DNA of 5,353 nt from an uncultured Caulobacter sp. (GTDB lineage Bacteria; Pseudomonadota; Alphaproteobacteria; Caulobacterales; Caulobacteraceae): assembly GCF_937900395.1 (NCBI RefSeq), contig NZ_CALCDX010000234.1:1-5353 (forward strand). Direction: 5' to 3'. The position numbers were made by a program, and so were the translations under genes. Below are positions 1 through 5,132 of the stretch, piece after piece. The notes beneath the pieces are model-generated. The model was not told the origin of the DNA and searched no databases. It saw nothing but the letters and a program-made list of their open reading frames with translations. The stretch's first letter is position 1. Each line of letters begins with the position of its first letter.

Positions 1-314
1 TCCACCCAGTCGCCCAGCTTGGCGCCCGACAGGAAGTCGCACATCAGCCGCACCGTGACCCAGCTGTAGGACTTCTGCAGCGAGATGATCCGGCCCCAGG
101 CCATGTCGGCGAAGCTCATGAGCATGCCGCCGTGGCAGTTGCCCAGGCCGTTGGTGTGGTGCTCCTCGACGCGGAAGGCCAGGCGCGCCTGGCCGGGGCC
201 TTCGCTATGCTCGAACAGGGGGCCGATCTGGCGACCAAAGCCTCGCGACCAGTTCAGTTGCGAGAAGCCTTCTGGGATCGCGGCTGTCTGGGCGTCTGTC
301 AGGTCGTCGGACAT
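1..314 (-). CDS. PaaI-family hotdog-fold thioesterase (partial, 3' end outside window)
   Basis: The minus strand from an ATG at 314 reads 104 codons without a stop and leaves the window, so the C-terminus is missing. The protein begins MSDDLTDAQTAAIPEGF and carries HTNGLGNCHGGMLMSFAD at about residues 53-70. This matches the hotdog-fold PaaI/YdiI thioesterase signature: an Asn/Gly-rich turn, the HGG that opens the long central helix, and an acidic residue (D70) where family members place their catalytic Asp. Such enzymes hydrolyse acyl-CoA thioesters in the cytoplasm; the substrate cannot be told from this fragment. The start is well fixed: an in-frame TAG lies at 324-326 and no other start codon falls between it and 314. 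No clear Shine-Dalgarno precedes it. It is divergent from the sigma-factor gene, 92 nt away, and nothing else links the two. Confidence 0.85.
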   Translation of the reverse strand, partial: MSDDLTDAQTAAIPEGFSQLNWSRGFGRQIGPLFEHSEGPGQARLAFRVEEHHTNGLGNCHGGMLMSFADMAWGRIISLQKSYSWVTVRLMCDFLSGAKLGDWV

Positions 315-406
315 AAGGTCAGGCTAACGAGCGTTTGAATAAAGGGGAAGCCTTCCGTAAGGACGGCGGACCGGCCGGCGTCTAACCTCTTCGAAACGGG
401 GGACCG
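315..406. promoter_or_regulatory. Divergent intergenic region between thioesterase and ECF sigma gene
   Basis: These 92 nt must hold the promoters of both divergent genes. The stretch around 334-349 (TTTGAATAAAGGGGAA) is its least GC-rich part. A perfect short palindrome, GGAAGCCTTCC, lies at 346-356. CGTCTAA at 379-385 resembles an ECF -10 element, but no GGAAC-like -35 sits at the usual 16-17 nt spacing, so autoregulation by the sigma factor cannot be claimed. A G-run at 398-403 just before the sigma ATG is the only ribosome-binding-site candidate, and it is close (3 nt gap). Confidence 0.4.
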
Positions 407-910
407 ATGGGCCGGGATACTGACAGGGATTTCGCCGACTGGCTGGCGCCGCATCTGCCGATGCTGCACCGGACGGCGCGGGCCTTCGCCGATCCCGCGG
501 ACCAGCACGACCTGCTGCAGGAGATGTCGCTGGCCTTGTGGAAGGCGCGACCGAGGTTCAGGGCGGAAAGCGCCGCGAGCACCTTCGTCCACCGCGTGGC
601 CCACAACGCCGCCCTCACCTGGCGGCGGGGCGAGGCGCGCCGACGGTTGCGCGGCGTCGCGATCGAGGCCGGGCTCGCCGAGCGCGAGGCGGGGACCGAC
701 CCGCAGGGCGTCCTGCTGGAGCGCCTCTACGCCGCCATCCGCCAGCTGCCGCCGGTGGACCGCTCGCTGATCCTGCTGTCGCTGGACGGCCTCTCCTACC
801 TCGAGATCGCCCGTCTGCATGGCCTTTCGGAAACCAATGTCGGGGCGCGGCTGACCCGGATCCGCCAGCGCGTCGCCAGCCTCGTGGAGGAGGCCGACCA
901 TGGAGTTTGA
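407..910 (+). CDS. ECF-type RNA polymerase sigma factor
   Basis: This 167-residue protein has the length and two-domain plan of an extracytoplasmic-function (group 4) sigma factor, which directs RNA polymerase to a small regulon. Sigma region 2 spans about residues 12-75: DLLQEMSLALWKARPRF (35-51) corresponds to the region 2.1-2.2 core-binding helices, and STFVHRVAHNAALTWRR (58-74) to the region 2.3-2.4 helix that reads the -10 element. Sigma region 4 spans about 105-156: QLPPVDRSLILLSLDGLSYLEIARLHGL (113-140) followed by SETNVGARLTRIRQRV, the helix-turn-helix for the -35 element. There is no region 1.1, region 3 or C-terminal extension. Its stop codon overlaps the next gene by 11 nt, implying translational coupling to that gene, the probable anti-sigma factor. 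The ECF subgroup was not assigned. Confidence 0.92.
   Translation: MGRDTDRDFADWLAPHLPMLHRTARAFADPADQHDLLQEMSLALWKARPRFRAESAASTFVHRVAHNAALTWRRGEARRRLRGVAIEAGLAEREAGTDPQGVLLERLYAAIRQLPPVDRSLILLSLDGLSYLEIARLHGLSETNVGARLTRIRQRVASLVEEADHGV
886..893 (+). promoter_or_regulatory. Shine-Dalgarno of the overlapping membrane-protein gene
   Basis: GGAGGAGG lies 6 nt before the ATG at 900, inside the end of the sigma-factor coding sequence. It is the strongest ribosome-binding site in the window and fixes the start of the overlapping gene. Confidence 0.75.
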
Positions 911-1496
911 CCGTCTCGAGGCCGCCTGGCGCTCGCCCGCCAACACGCCCGACGCCCGCGTCCAGGCCTATCTGATGGAGGAAGTCATGAAGTCTCTGAA
1001 GGCCCGCCGCCGCGGCGAGATCCTGCTGTTCGCCATCCCAGCGGTCACCATGTCGATCTTCACCGCCATCGCGGTCCGGGCGATCGCCCAGGGGCGCATG
1101 GATCCAGCCCGCGAGTGGGGCGCCCTCGTGATGCTGGGCGTCTGCTGGCTGGTCCTGGGAGCGGTTCTCGTGGCCGGCGTGCTGCTGCGCCACCGGCGCA
1201 GTCAGGATCAGGGATCGATGCGCGACACCCTCGCGGCCATGCTCTCCGCCAACCGGCGGGCGCGGACCAATCTGAAGATCTTCCTGATGATGCTGCCGGT
1301 CTTCCTTGTCCCGATGCTGTTTAGCGTCACGCAGTTGCACCAGGTCGGCAAGGCCAGCGAGCGCGACGCCTGGCAGATGCTGCTGGTCTTCGGCCTGGCC
1401 CTCGGCGCCAGCGTCACCTGGAACACGGCGCGCTACTTCGGGGTCATGAAGCCCGAACAGCGTCGGCTAGAGGCGCTGCTGAAGGAGTATGAATAA
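900..1496 (+). CDS. Four-helix inner-membrane protein, putative anti-sigma factor
   Basis: The product has 198 residues. An amphipathic N-terminal segment of about 40 residues (MEFDRLEAAWRSPANTPDAR then LMEEVMKSLKARRR) precedes four predicted membrane helices at about 41-63, 74-96, 127-146 and 158-178. The charges obey the positive-inside rule: KARRR before helix 1, RHRR plus a basic loop at 97-126, and a charged C-terminal tail (KPEQRRLEALLKEYE). This predicts both ends in the cytoplasm. The gene starts inside the end of the sigma gene and has its own strong ribosome-binding site. This is the classic sigma/anti-sigma arrangement, so the cytoplasmic N-terminus is the likely sigma-binding part. 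It has no HxxxCxxC zinc motif of ZAS-type anti-sigmas; its only cysteine is C82, within helix 2. The anti-sigma role is inferred from context and topology, not from a recognised domain. The gene ends 8 nt before an inverted-repeat element. Confidence 0.8.
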   Translation: MEFDRLEAAWRSPANTPDARVQAYLMEEVMKSLKARRRGEILLFAIPAVTMSIFTAIAVRAIAQGRMDPAREWGALVMLGVCWLVLGAVLVAGVLLRHRRSQDQGSMRDTLAAMLSANRRARTNLKIFLMMLPVFLVPMLFSVTQLHQVGKASERDAWQMLLVFGLALGASVTWNTARYFGVMKPEQRRLEALLKEYE

Positions 1497-1512
1497 CCCA
1501 CCATTCCGATTT

Positions 1513-1530
1513 CCCCGGCGAATGCCGGGG
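1513..1530. terminator. Terminator-like GC hairpin downstream of sigma/anti-sigma operon
   Basis: A 7-bp all-GC stem (CCCCGGC/GCCGGGG) with a GAAT loop begins 17 nt after the TAA of the membrane-protein gene. On the plus strand no T-run follows, so it is not a canonical intrinsic terminator. On the minus strand GGAAATCGG follows, also without a U-run. It could stabilise 3' ends or aid Rho-dependent termination for either convergent unit. Confidence 0.35.
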
Positions 1531-1607
1531 CCCAGATGGAAGAGTGTTGAAGTGGGCTCTAAGCACGCGGCGCGCCTCCCATTAGATCAGGCGCTTTGAG
1601 ATCTGGG

Positions 1608-1625
1608 TCCCGGCATTCGCCGGGA
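1608..1625. terminator. Terminator-like GC hairpin downstream of ABC1 kinase gene
   Basis: A 7-bp stem (TCCCGGC/GCCGGGA) with an ATTC loop begins 12 nt past the stop of the minus-strand ABC1 gene. It is the mirror partner of the hairpin at 1513-1530. There is no adjacent U-run in the minus direction. Its position directly after a stop codon suggests transcript-end function, but this is inferred. Confidence 0.35.
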
Positions 1626-1636
1626 AGATCGGATTT

Positions 1637-2983
1637 CTAGATTCCCACCGCCGCCAGCGCCTTGGCCTGCCGCTCGGCCACCGCCTCTTCCGAGAAGCCT
1701 TCCAGCGAGGCCTCGAACATCCGGCGCCAGTTATGGCTGGCGCCAAGGTGCAGGAACGCCGCGCCGAGGCCGATGGCGGCGCGGTCCATGAACACGAACT
1801 CGCGCGGGATGGTGACGCCGCCGACCGCCTTCAGGGCCTGGCGCACCTTGAACGCCTCGCGGCGGCCGTACTCGCCGGGCGGCACGTCGTCGGCGACGGT
1901 GCGGACCCGGTCGTCCAACAGCGGGCCGTAGATGAAGCGGGCCCAGACGTTGAGGGTGTCGACCAGCTCGTCGGTCAGACCCTGGAAGCCCCAGGTGCGG
2001 TACGCCTCCATCTGCTCGGCGCGATCGTCGTTGGACAGGGCGCGATAGAGCCGCACCACCCCGGCCACGAACTTCGGCGGGAAGATGCGGATACAGCCGA
2101 AATCCAGCAGGTTCAGGTGCGCCGCGCCCTCTCCTGCGAAGGTGTAGTTCCCCAGGTGCGGGTCGCCGTGAATGATGCCGAGATGCGTCATCGGGCTCCA
2201 CCAGGCCTCGAACAGCAGGGCCGCGATGCGGTCGCGGACCTCCTGCGGCGCGGTCTTGAAGGTGAGCAGGCCCTGCCCGTCCAGCCAGGTCATCGACAGC
2301 AGGCGCCCCGTGGATAGCTCCTGAACCGGTGTTGGCGTGCGGATCGTCTCGCGGCCGGCGAAGAAGGTTCCGTAGAGGGCCATCAGCTTGGCCTCGCGGG
2401 CGTAGTCCAGCTCCTCGCGCAGGCGGTCGCCGATCTCGACGATCATCTCCGACGGGTCGATCGAGCCGTCCATCCGCTTGAACAGGTTGATCAGGGCGCG
2501 CAGCTGGCCCAGGTCGCTTTCGACCGCGCTCTGCATGTCCGGATACTGCAGCTTCACGGCCAGGGCTCGGCCATCGTGGGCCGTGGCGCGGTGCACCTGG
2601 CCGAGAGAGGCCGCGGCGGACGCCTCGTGCTCGAAACTGGCGAACTTGCCTTGCCAGTCGGCGCCCAGTTCGGCCGCCATCCGTCGGCGCACGAACGGCC
2701 AGCCCATGGCCGGCGCGTTGGTCTGCAGCTCGGCCAACTCCTTGGCGAACTCGGGCGGCAGGAGGTCGGGCACCGTGGCGAACATCTGGGCCGCCTTCAT
2801 CAGCGGGCCCTTGAGACCGCCCAGCGCCGCCTTCAGCGCCTTGGCGTTGCGGGCGTCGGCCTCGTCGCCGCCGAACATGCGGTTGGCGCCGTAGCTGACG
2901 GCGGCGCCGGAAAGACCCGCGCCGACCTTCGCGAAGCGCGAGAGGCGGCCCGAGAGGCGGTCGCGTTCGGGGTCTTGCACCAT
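1637..2983 (-). CDS. ABC1/UbiB (COQ8/ADCK-type) atypical kinase family protein
   Basis: This 448-residue protein carries the ABC1-family atypical kinase core in order: a KxGQ-region helix with the variant KAAQ (63-66) followed by PDLLPPEFAKELAELQ; the alanine-rich loop AAASLGQVH (123-131) replacing a normal glycine-rich loop; the ATP-contacting lysine in AVKLQYP (K144); the ExD motif EELDYAREAK (E191, D193); the catalytic-loop motif HGDPHLGN (272-279); and DFG (294-296). Family members (UbiB, COQ8, ADCK) are ATPases/kinases linked to ubiquinone and other isoprenoid-lipid functions. The two C-terminal membrane helices of classic UbiB are absent and the protein is about 100 residues shorter, so it is not assigned as ubiB. 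The start is supported by GGAG at 2994-2997 (10 nt gap). The gene is co-oriented with the peptidase gene upstream, across a palindromic repeat that leaves only 18 nt before the ATG. Confidence 0.9.
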   Translation of the reverse strand: MVQDPERDRLSGRLSRFAKVGAGLSGAAVSYGANRMFGGDEADARNAKALKAALGGLKGPLMKAAQMFATVPDLLPPEFAKELAELQTNAPAMGWPFVRRRMAAELGADWQGKFASFEHEASAAASLGQVHRATAHDGRALAVKLQYPDMQSAVESDLGQLRALINLFKRMDGSIDPSEMIVEIGDRLREELDYAREAKLMALYGTFFAGRETIRTPTPVQELSTGRLLSMTWLDGQGLLTFKTAPQEVRDRIAALLFEAWWSPMTHLGIIHGDPHLGNYTFAGEGAAHLNLLDFGCIRIFPPKFVAGVVRLYRALSNDDRAEQMEAYRTWGFQGLTDELVDTLNVWARFIYGPLLDDRVRTVADDVPPGEYGRREAFKVRQALKAVGGVTIPREFVFMDRAAIGLGAAFLHLGASHNWRRMFEASLEGFSEEAVAERQAKALAAVGI

Positions 2984-2993
2984 CAGATCAACG

Positions 2994-2997
2994 CTCC
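2994..2997 (-). promoter_or_regulatory. Shine-Dalgarno of the ABC1 gene, adjoining the palindromic repeat
   Basis: On the minus strand GGAG lies 10 nt before the ATG at 2983. It is only 4 nt downstream of the outer hairpin of the repeat, so folding of the repeat in mRNA could affect ribosome access. Confidence 0.5.
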
Positions 2998-3001
2998 AAT
3001 C

Positions 3002-3120
3002 CCTTCTCCCCTTGCGGGAGAAGGTGTCGCGAAGCGACGGATGAGGGGTCGCGCGGGCAGTCGGAGAAACCCCTCATCCGACCGCCTGCGGCGGCCACCT
3101 TCTCCCACAAGGGGAGAAGG
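3002..3120. repeat. 119-nt RIME-like palindromic intergenic element
   Basis: Two large inverted arms (3002-3049 and 3069-3120) flank a 19-nt centre. Each arm holds two hairpins. The outer one has a perfect 9-bp stem, CCTTCTCCC/GGGAGAAGG, at 3002-3024 and again at 3098-3120, with loops differing by one base between copies. The inner one is a 5-bp hairpin of unrelated sequence in the two arms: GTCGC-GAA-GCGAC at 3026-3038 and CCGCC-TGC-GGCGG at 3082-3094. A shared CGGATGAGGGGT block (3038-3049) pairs with 3069-3080. The size and two-palindrome design resemble RIME elements described in rhizobia, and CCTTCTCCC...GGGAGAAGG repeats are, from memory, common between alphaproteobacterial genes. The element lies between the peptidase stop (4 nt away) and the ABC1 ribosome-binding site. 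Confidence 0.85.
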
Positions 3121-3124
3121 ACGC

Positions 3125-4915
3125 TCACACCAAAGCCTCGAACTCATCCACCAGCCGTTCCAGCTGGGCGCAGCCGGCGGCCCAGAAGGCCTTCTCGCGC
3201 GGGTTCAGCCCGAACGGCGCCAGGGCCTCCACATAGGTCTTGGTCCCGCCCGCCGCGAGCAGATCTTCGTAGAGCGGCGCGAACGCCGCCGGGTCCTCGC
3301 GGCGCTTCTCCATCAGGCCGCGCACCAGCAGGTCCCCGAACGCATAGGCGTAGACGTAGAACGGCGCGTGGCAGAAGTGGCTGACATAGGCCCAATAATG
3401 CTCGTAGCCGGCGTTCAGCTTCACGGCCGGGCCAAGACTTTCGCCCATCACGTCCAGCCACAGGGCCCCGATCTGGTCGGACGACAGCTCGCCCTCCAGC
3501 CGCGCCTCGTGGAAGCGGCGCTCGAAGCGGTGGAAGGCGATCTGGCGGACGACGGTGTTCAGGCCATCCTCGATCTTGCCGGCCAGCAGGCCCTTGCGAT
3601 CTTCCGGGGTCGCCTCGGCCAGCAGGCGGTCGAAGACCAGGCCCTCGCCGAAGATCGAGGCCGTCTCGGCCAGGGTCAGCGGCGTGTCGGCCAGCAGGGT
3701 GCCCAGCGGCTGGCACAGGGTCTGATGCACCGCGTGGCCCAGCTCGTGGGCCAGGGTCAGCACGTCGCGCCGCTCGCCCATGTAGTTCATGAACACGAAC
3801 GGGTGGCGGTCGGCGGTCACCGGATGGGCGAAGGCGCCCGACTGCTTGCCGGGGCGGGGCTTGGCGTCGATCCAGGGCTTGTCGAAGAACACCCGGGCGG
3901 CGTCGGCGAACTGGGGCGCCAGGTCCTGGAAGCTCTCCAGCACCATGCCCTTGGCCTCGTCCCAGGCGTAGTTGCGCGGCGCCGCGGCGGTCAGGGGCGC
4001 GTTGCGGTCCCAATAATCCAGCGTCTGAAGGCCCATGACCTTGGCCTTCAGGGCGTAATAGCGGTGCGACAGGCGCGGATAGGCTTCGACCACCGCCTGC
4101 TCCAGGGCGTCCACCGCGTCGGCGTCGACCTCGTTGGCCAGGTGGCGCGACTGGGCGGGCGTCTCGTAATGACGCCAGCGATCCTCGACCTGTTTCTCGA
4201 AGGCCAGGGTGTTGAGCACCAGGGCCTGGGTCGAGACGCGCTCCTCCAGCGCCTTGGCGAGGCCCTCGGCGGCGGCCTTGCGGCGGCCGACGTCGGGATC
4301 GGAGAGGCGGTTCAGCGCCTCGGCCAGGGTCAGGCTCTCGTCGCCGACGGGGGCCGTGAGCTTGGCCAGGGTCTCGTCCCACAGCCGCACCCAGTTGGCG
4401 ACGGCGGGCGCCTTGTCGACGATGAAGCGCTCAAGTTCCGGCGACAGCTCGTGCGGACGCGACAGGCGCACGCGGCGCAGCCACGGCGCCCAGCGGGCGG
4501 CGTCGGGATGCGCTTCGAGCGCCTTGGCGATCTCGCCGTCCTCCAGCTGGTTCAGCTCCAGCGTGAAGAACAGGCTCTCGGCGGCGATCTGGGACGAGCG
4601 GGCGCGCAGGTCGGCCTCGAACTTGGCCCAGGCCGGATCGTCGCGCGCGACCGAAGCCGCCAGGGCGGCGTAGGCGCCGACGCCCCACAGGCCGTTGGTG
4701 GCCTGCTCATAGAGCGTGATCCCGCGATCCAGCAGCACGCCCAGGCGCTGGGGCTCCTTGCGGGCTTCCAGGAACATTCCCTCCAGCGAGGCCAGCTCGT
4801 CATTGGCGGCCTTGGCGGCGGCCAGGTGGGTCTCGATGCGGGGGTCGTCGCGGCCGACATAGAGATCGGCCAGGTTCCATTCGGGCGGGGCGTCGGGCTT
4901 GAAAGGCGCGTTCAT
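3125..4915 (-). CDS. pepF: M3-family oligoendopeptidase (PepF-like zinc metallopeptidase)
   Basis: This 596-residue protein is full length for oligoendopeptidase F, a cytoplasmic zinc enzyme that degrades short peptides. The N-terminal helical region (about 1-200, beginning PPEWNLADLY, typical of the family) precedes the catalytic domain. The zinc-binding motif HELGH is at 390-394 with E391 as catalytic base; E417 in LTLAETASIFGE supplies the third ligand. GYEHYWAYVSHFCHAPFYVYAYAFG (503-527) matches the C-terminal His/Tyr substrate-binding segment of PepF. There is no signal peptide or membrane segment. The start is fixed by an in-frame TGA at 4919-4921, two codons upstream. The best Shine-Dalgarno, GGAGG (4931-4935), is unusually far away (15 nt). 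The gene is divergent from the response regulator and may share a transcript with the ABC1 gene downstream. Its substrates are not evident from context. Confidence 0.93.
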   Translation of the reverse strand: MNAPFKPDAPPEWNLADLYVGRDDPRIETHLAAAKAANDELASLEGMFLEARKEPQRLGVLLDRGITLYEQATNGLWGVGAYAALAASVARDDPAWAKFEADLRARSSQIAAESLFFTLELNQLEDGEIAKALEAHPDAARWAPWLRRVRLSRPHELSPELERFIVDKAPAVANWVRLWDETLAKLTAPVGDESLTLAEALNRLSDPDVGRRKAAAEGLAKALEERVSTQALVLNTLAFEKQVEDRWRHYETPAQSRHLANEVDADAVDALEQAVVEAYPRLSHRYYALKAKVMGLQTLDYWDRNAPLTAAAPRNYAWDEAKGMVLESFQDLAPQFADAARVFFDKPWIDAKPRPGKQSGAFAHPVTADRHPFVFMNYMGERRDVLTLAHELGHAVHQTLCQPLGTLLADTPLTLAETASIFGEGLVFDRLLAEATPEDRKGLLAGKIEDGLNTVVRQIAFHRFERRFHEARLEGELSSDQIGALWLDVMGESLGPAVKLNAGYEHYWAYVSHFCHAPFYVYAYAFGDLLVRGLMEKRREDPAAFAPLYEDLLAAGGTKTYVEALAPFGLNPREKAFWAAGCAQLERLVDEFEALV

Positions 4916-5006
4916 GGCTCAGCAGATAGGCCTCCGCCCCCCGCCCGCGCAATGCGTCAGATCATCTGGCCGACGAGTGATCCGCCGCCTTGGCCATAAG
5001 ATGTTG

Positions 5007-5027
5007 TTAAGCCTAAACCTTAAGGTT
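5007..5027. promoter_or_regulatory. TTAA-rich palindromic site, possible cell-cycle regulator box
   Basis: TTAA occurs at 5007-5010 and 5020-5023, the second at the centre of a perfect 12-nt palindrome, AACCTTAAGGTT (5016-5027). Caulobacterales CtrA boxes are TTAA-N7-TTAA; here the gap is 9, so this is at best a degenerate or different operator. Its position about 105-125 nt upstream of the response-regulator start fits an operator or promoter role. Binding by any protein is an inference. Confidence 0.3.
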
Positions 5028-5062
5028 CGCGACACCTCTCCGAAAGCCGGCGTTTACCCCGT

Positions 5063-5075
5063 GAGTGTATCACTC
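5063..5075. promoter_or_regulatory. Inverted repeat GAGTG-TAT-CACTC upstream of response regulator
   Basis: A perfect 5-bp inverted repeat with a 3-nt centre lies 57 nt before the ATG at 5133. It may be an operator or a leader hairpin. It is short enough to occur by chance. Confidence 0.25.
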
Positions 5076-5132
5076 TGAACCAACAAGAGCCTCGCTCCAT
5101 GTGGGCGTGGCCGGTTCTGGTGGATGTGCCCA

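Larger units (their letters stand above)
1505..1633. repeat. 129-nt inverted-repeat element (MITE-like) between convergent genes
   Basis: Two 33-nt arms, 1505-1537 and 1601-1633, are inverted copies matching at 30 of 33 positions, separated by 63 nt. Each arm contains its own hairpin: CCCCGGC-GAAT-GCCGGGG at 1513-1530 and TCCCGGC-ATTC-GCCGGGA at 1608-1625. Two of the three differences between the arms change both partners of one base pair (C-G to T-A), so each local hairpin stays intact. The element fills the gap between the convergent membrane-protein and ABC1 genes, starting 8 nt after one stop and ending 3 nt before the other. From memory, CTGGGTCCCGGCnTTCGCCGGG-type sequences are dispersed repeats in Caulobacterales and relatives; copy number could not be checked. 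It encodes no protein. Confidence 0.8.
4916..5132. promoter_or_regulatory. Divergent promoter region between peptidase and response-regulator genes
   Basis: This 217-nt gap serves two divergent genes. The part nearest the peptidase (4930-4950) is a C-rich tract, followed by the palindrome CAGAT-C-ATCTG at 4958-4968. The AT-rich part at 4996-5027 is the likeliest promoter core. In the minus direction TTAAGG (5020-5025) and TCTTAT spaced 16 nt apart form a weak -35/-10 candidate for the peptidase. No convincing plus-strand sigma-70 or sigma-54 (GG-N10-GC) promoter was found. The stretch 5040-5132 contains one further palindrome and is otherwise featureless. Confidence 0.45.

Noticed and set aside
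132..338. Small plus-strand frames at 85-338
   Set aside because: They lie antisense to the thioesterase, have no ribosome-binding site and no recognisable motif.
346..385. ECF autoregulatory promoter (GGAAG with CGTCTAA)
   Set aside because: The two elements are about 28 nt apart instead of 16-17, so they do not form a plausible ECF promoter.
299..946. 215-codon minus-strand frame opposite the sigma factor
   Set aside because: It is Arg/Gln/Gly-rich, overlaps a well-supported sigma-factor gene throughout and overlaps the thioesterase start. It is a shadow frame.
1505..1633. Insertion-sequence remnant with terminal inverted repeats
   Set aside because: There is no coding fragment of a transposase in the 63-nt core and no obvious target-site duplication at the ends. 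It fits a non-coding palindromic repeat better.
3668..4331. Recurring GGCCAGGGTCAG in the peptidase gene (near 3668, 3752 and 4322)
   Set aside because: These encode Leu-Thr-Leu-Ala in frame each time, including conserved positions next to HELGH and the third zinc ligand. Codon preference explains them; they are not a DNA repeat family.
3144..4382. 412-codon minus-strand frame inside the peptidase gene
   Set aside because: It is a same-strand alternative frame, mostly Arg/Gly/Pro/Ala, while the peptidase frame carries intact catalytic motifs across the same bases.
2576..4999. 807-codon plus-strand open frame antisense to the peptidase and ABC1 genes
   Set aside because: It is antisense to two clear family-matching genes and runs straight through the palindromic repeat. 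Its product is a Gly/Gln/Arg/Leu-rich low-complexity string with no domain, as expected from GC-rich codon bias on the opposite strand.
4991..5010. Sigma-54 promoter at TGGCC...TTGTT
   Set aside because: The invariant GC of the -12 element is missing at the required distance from the GG.
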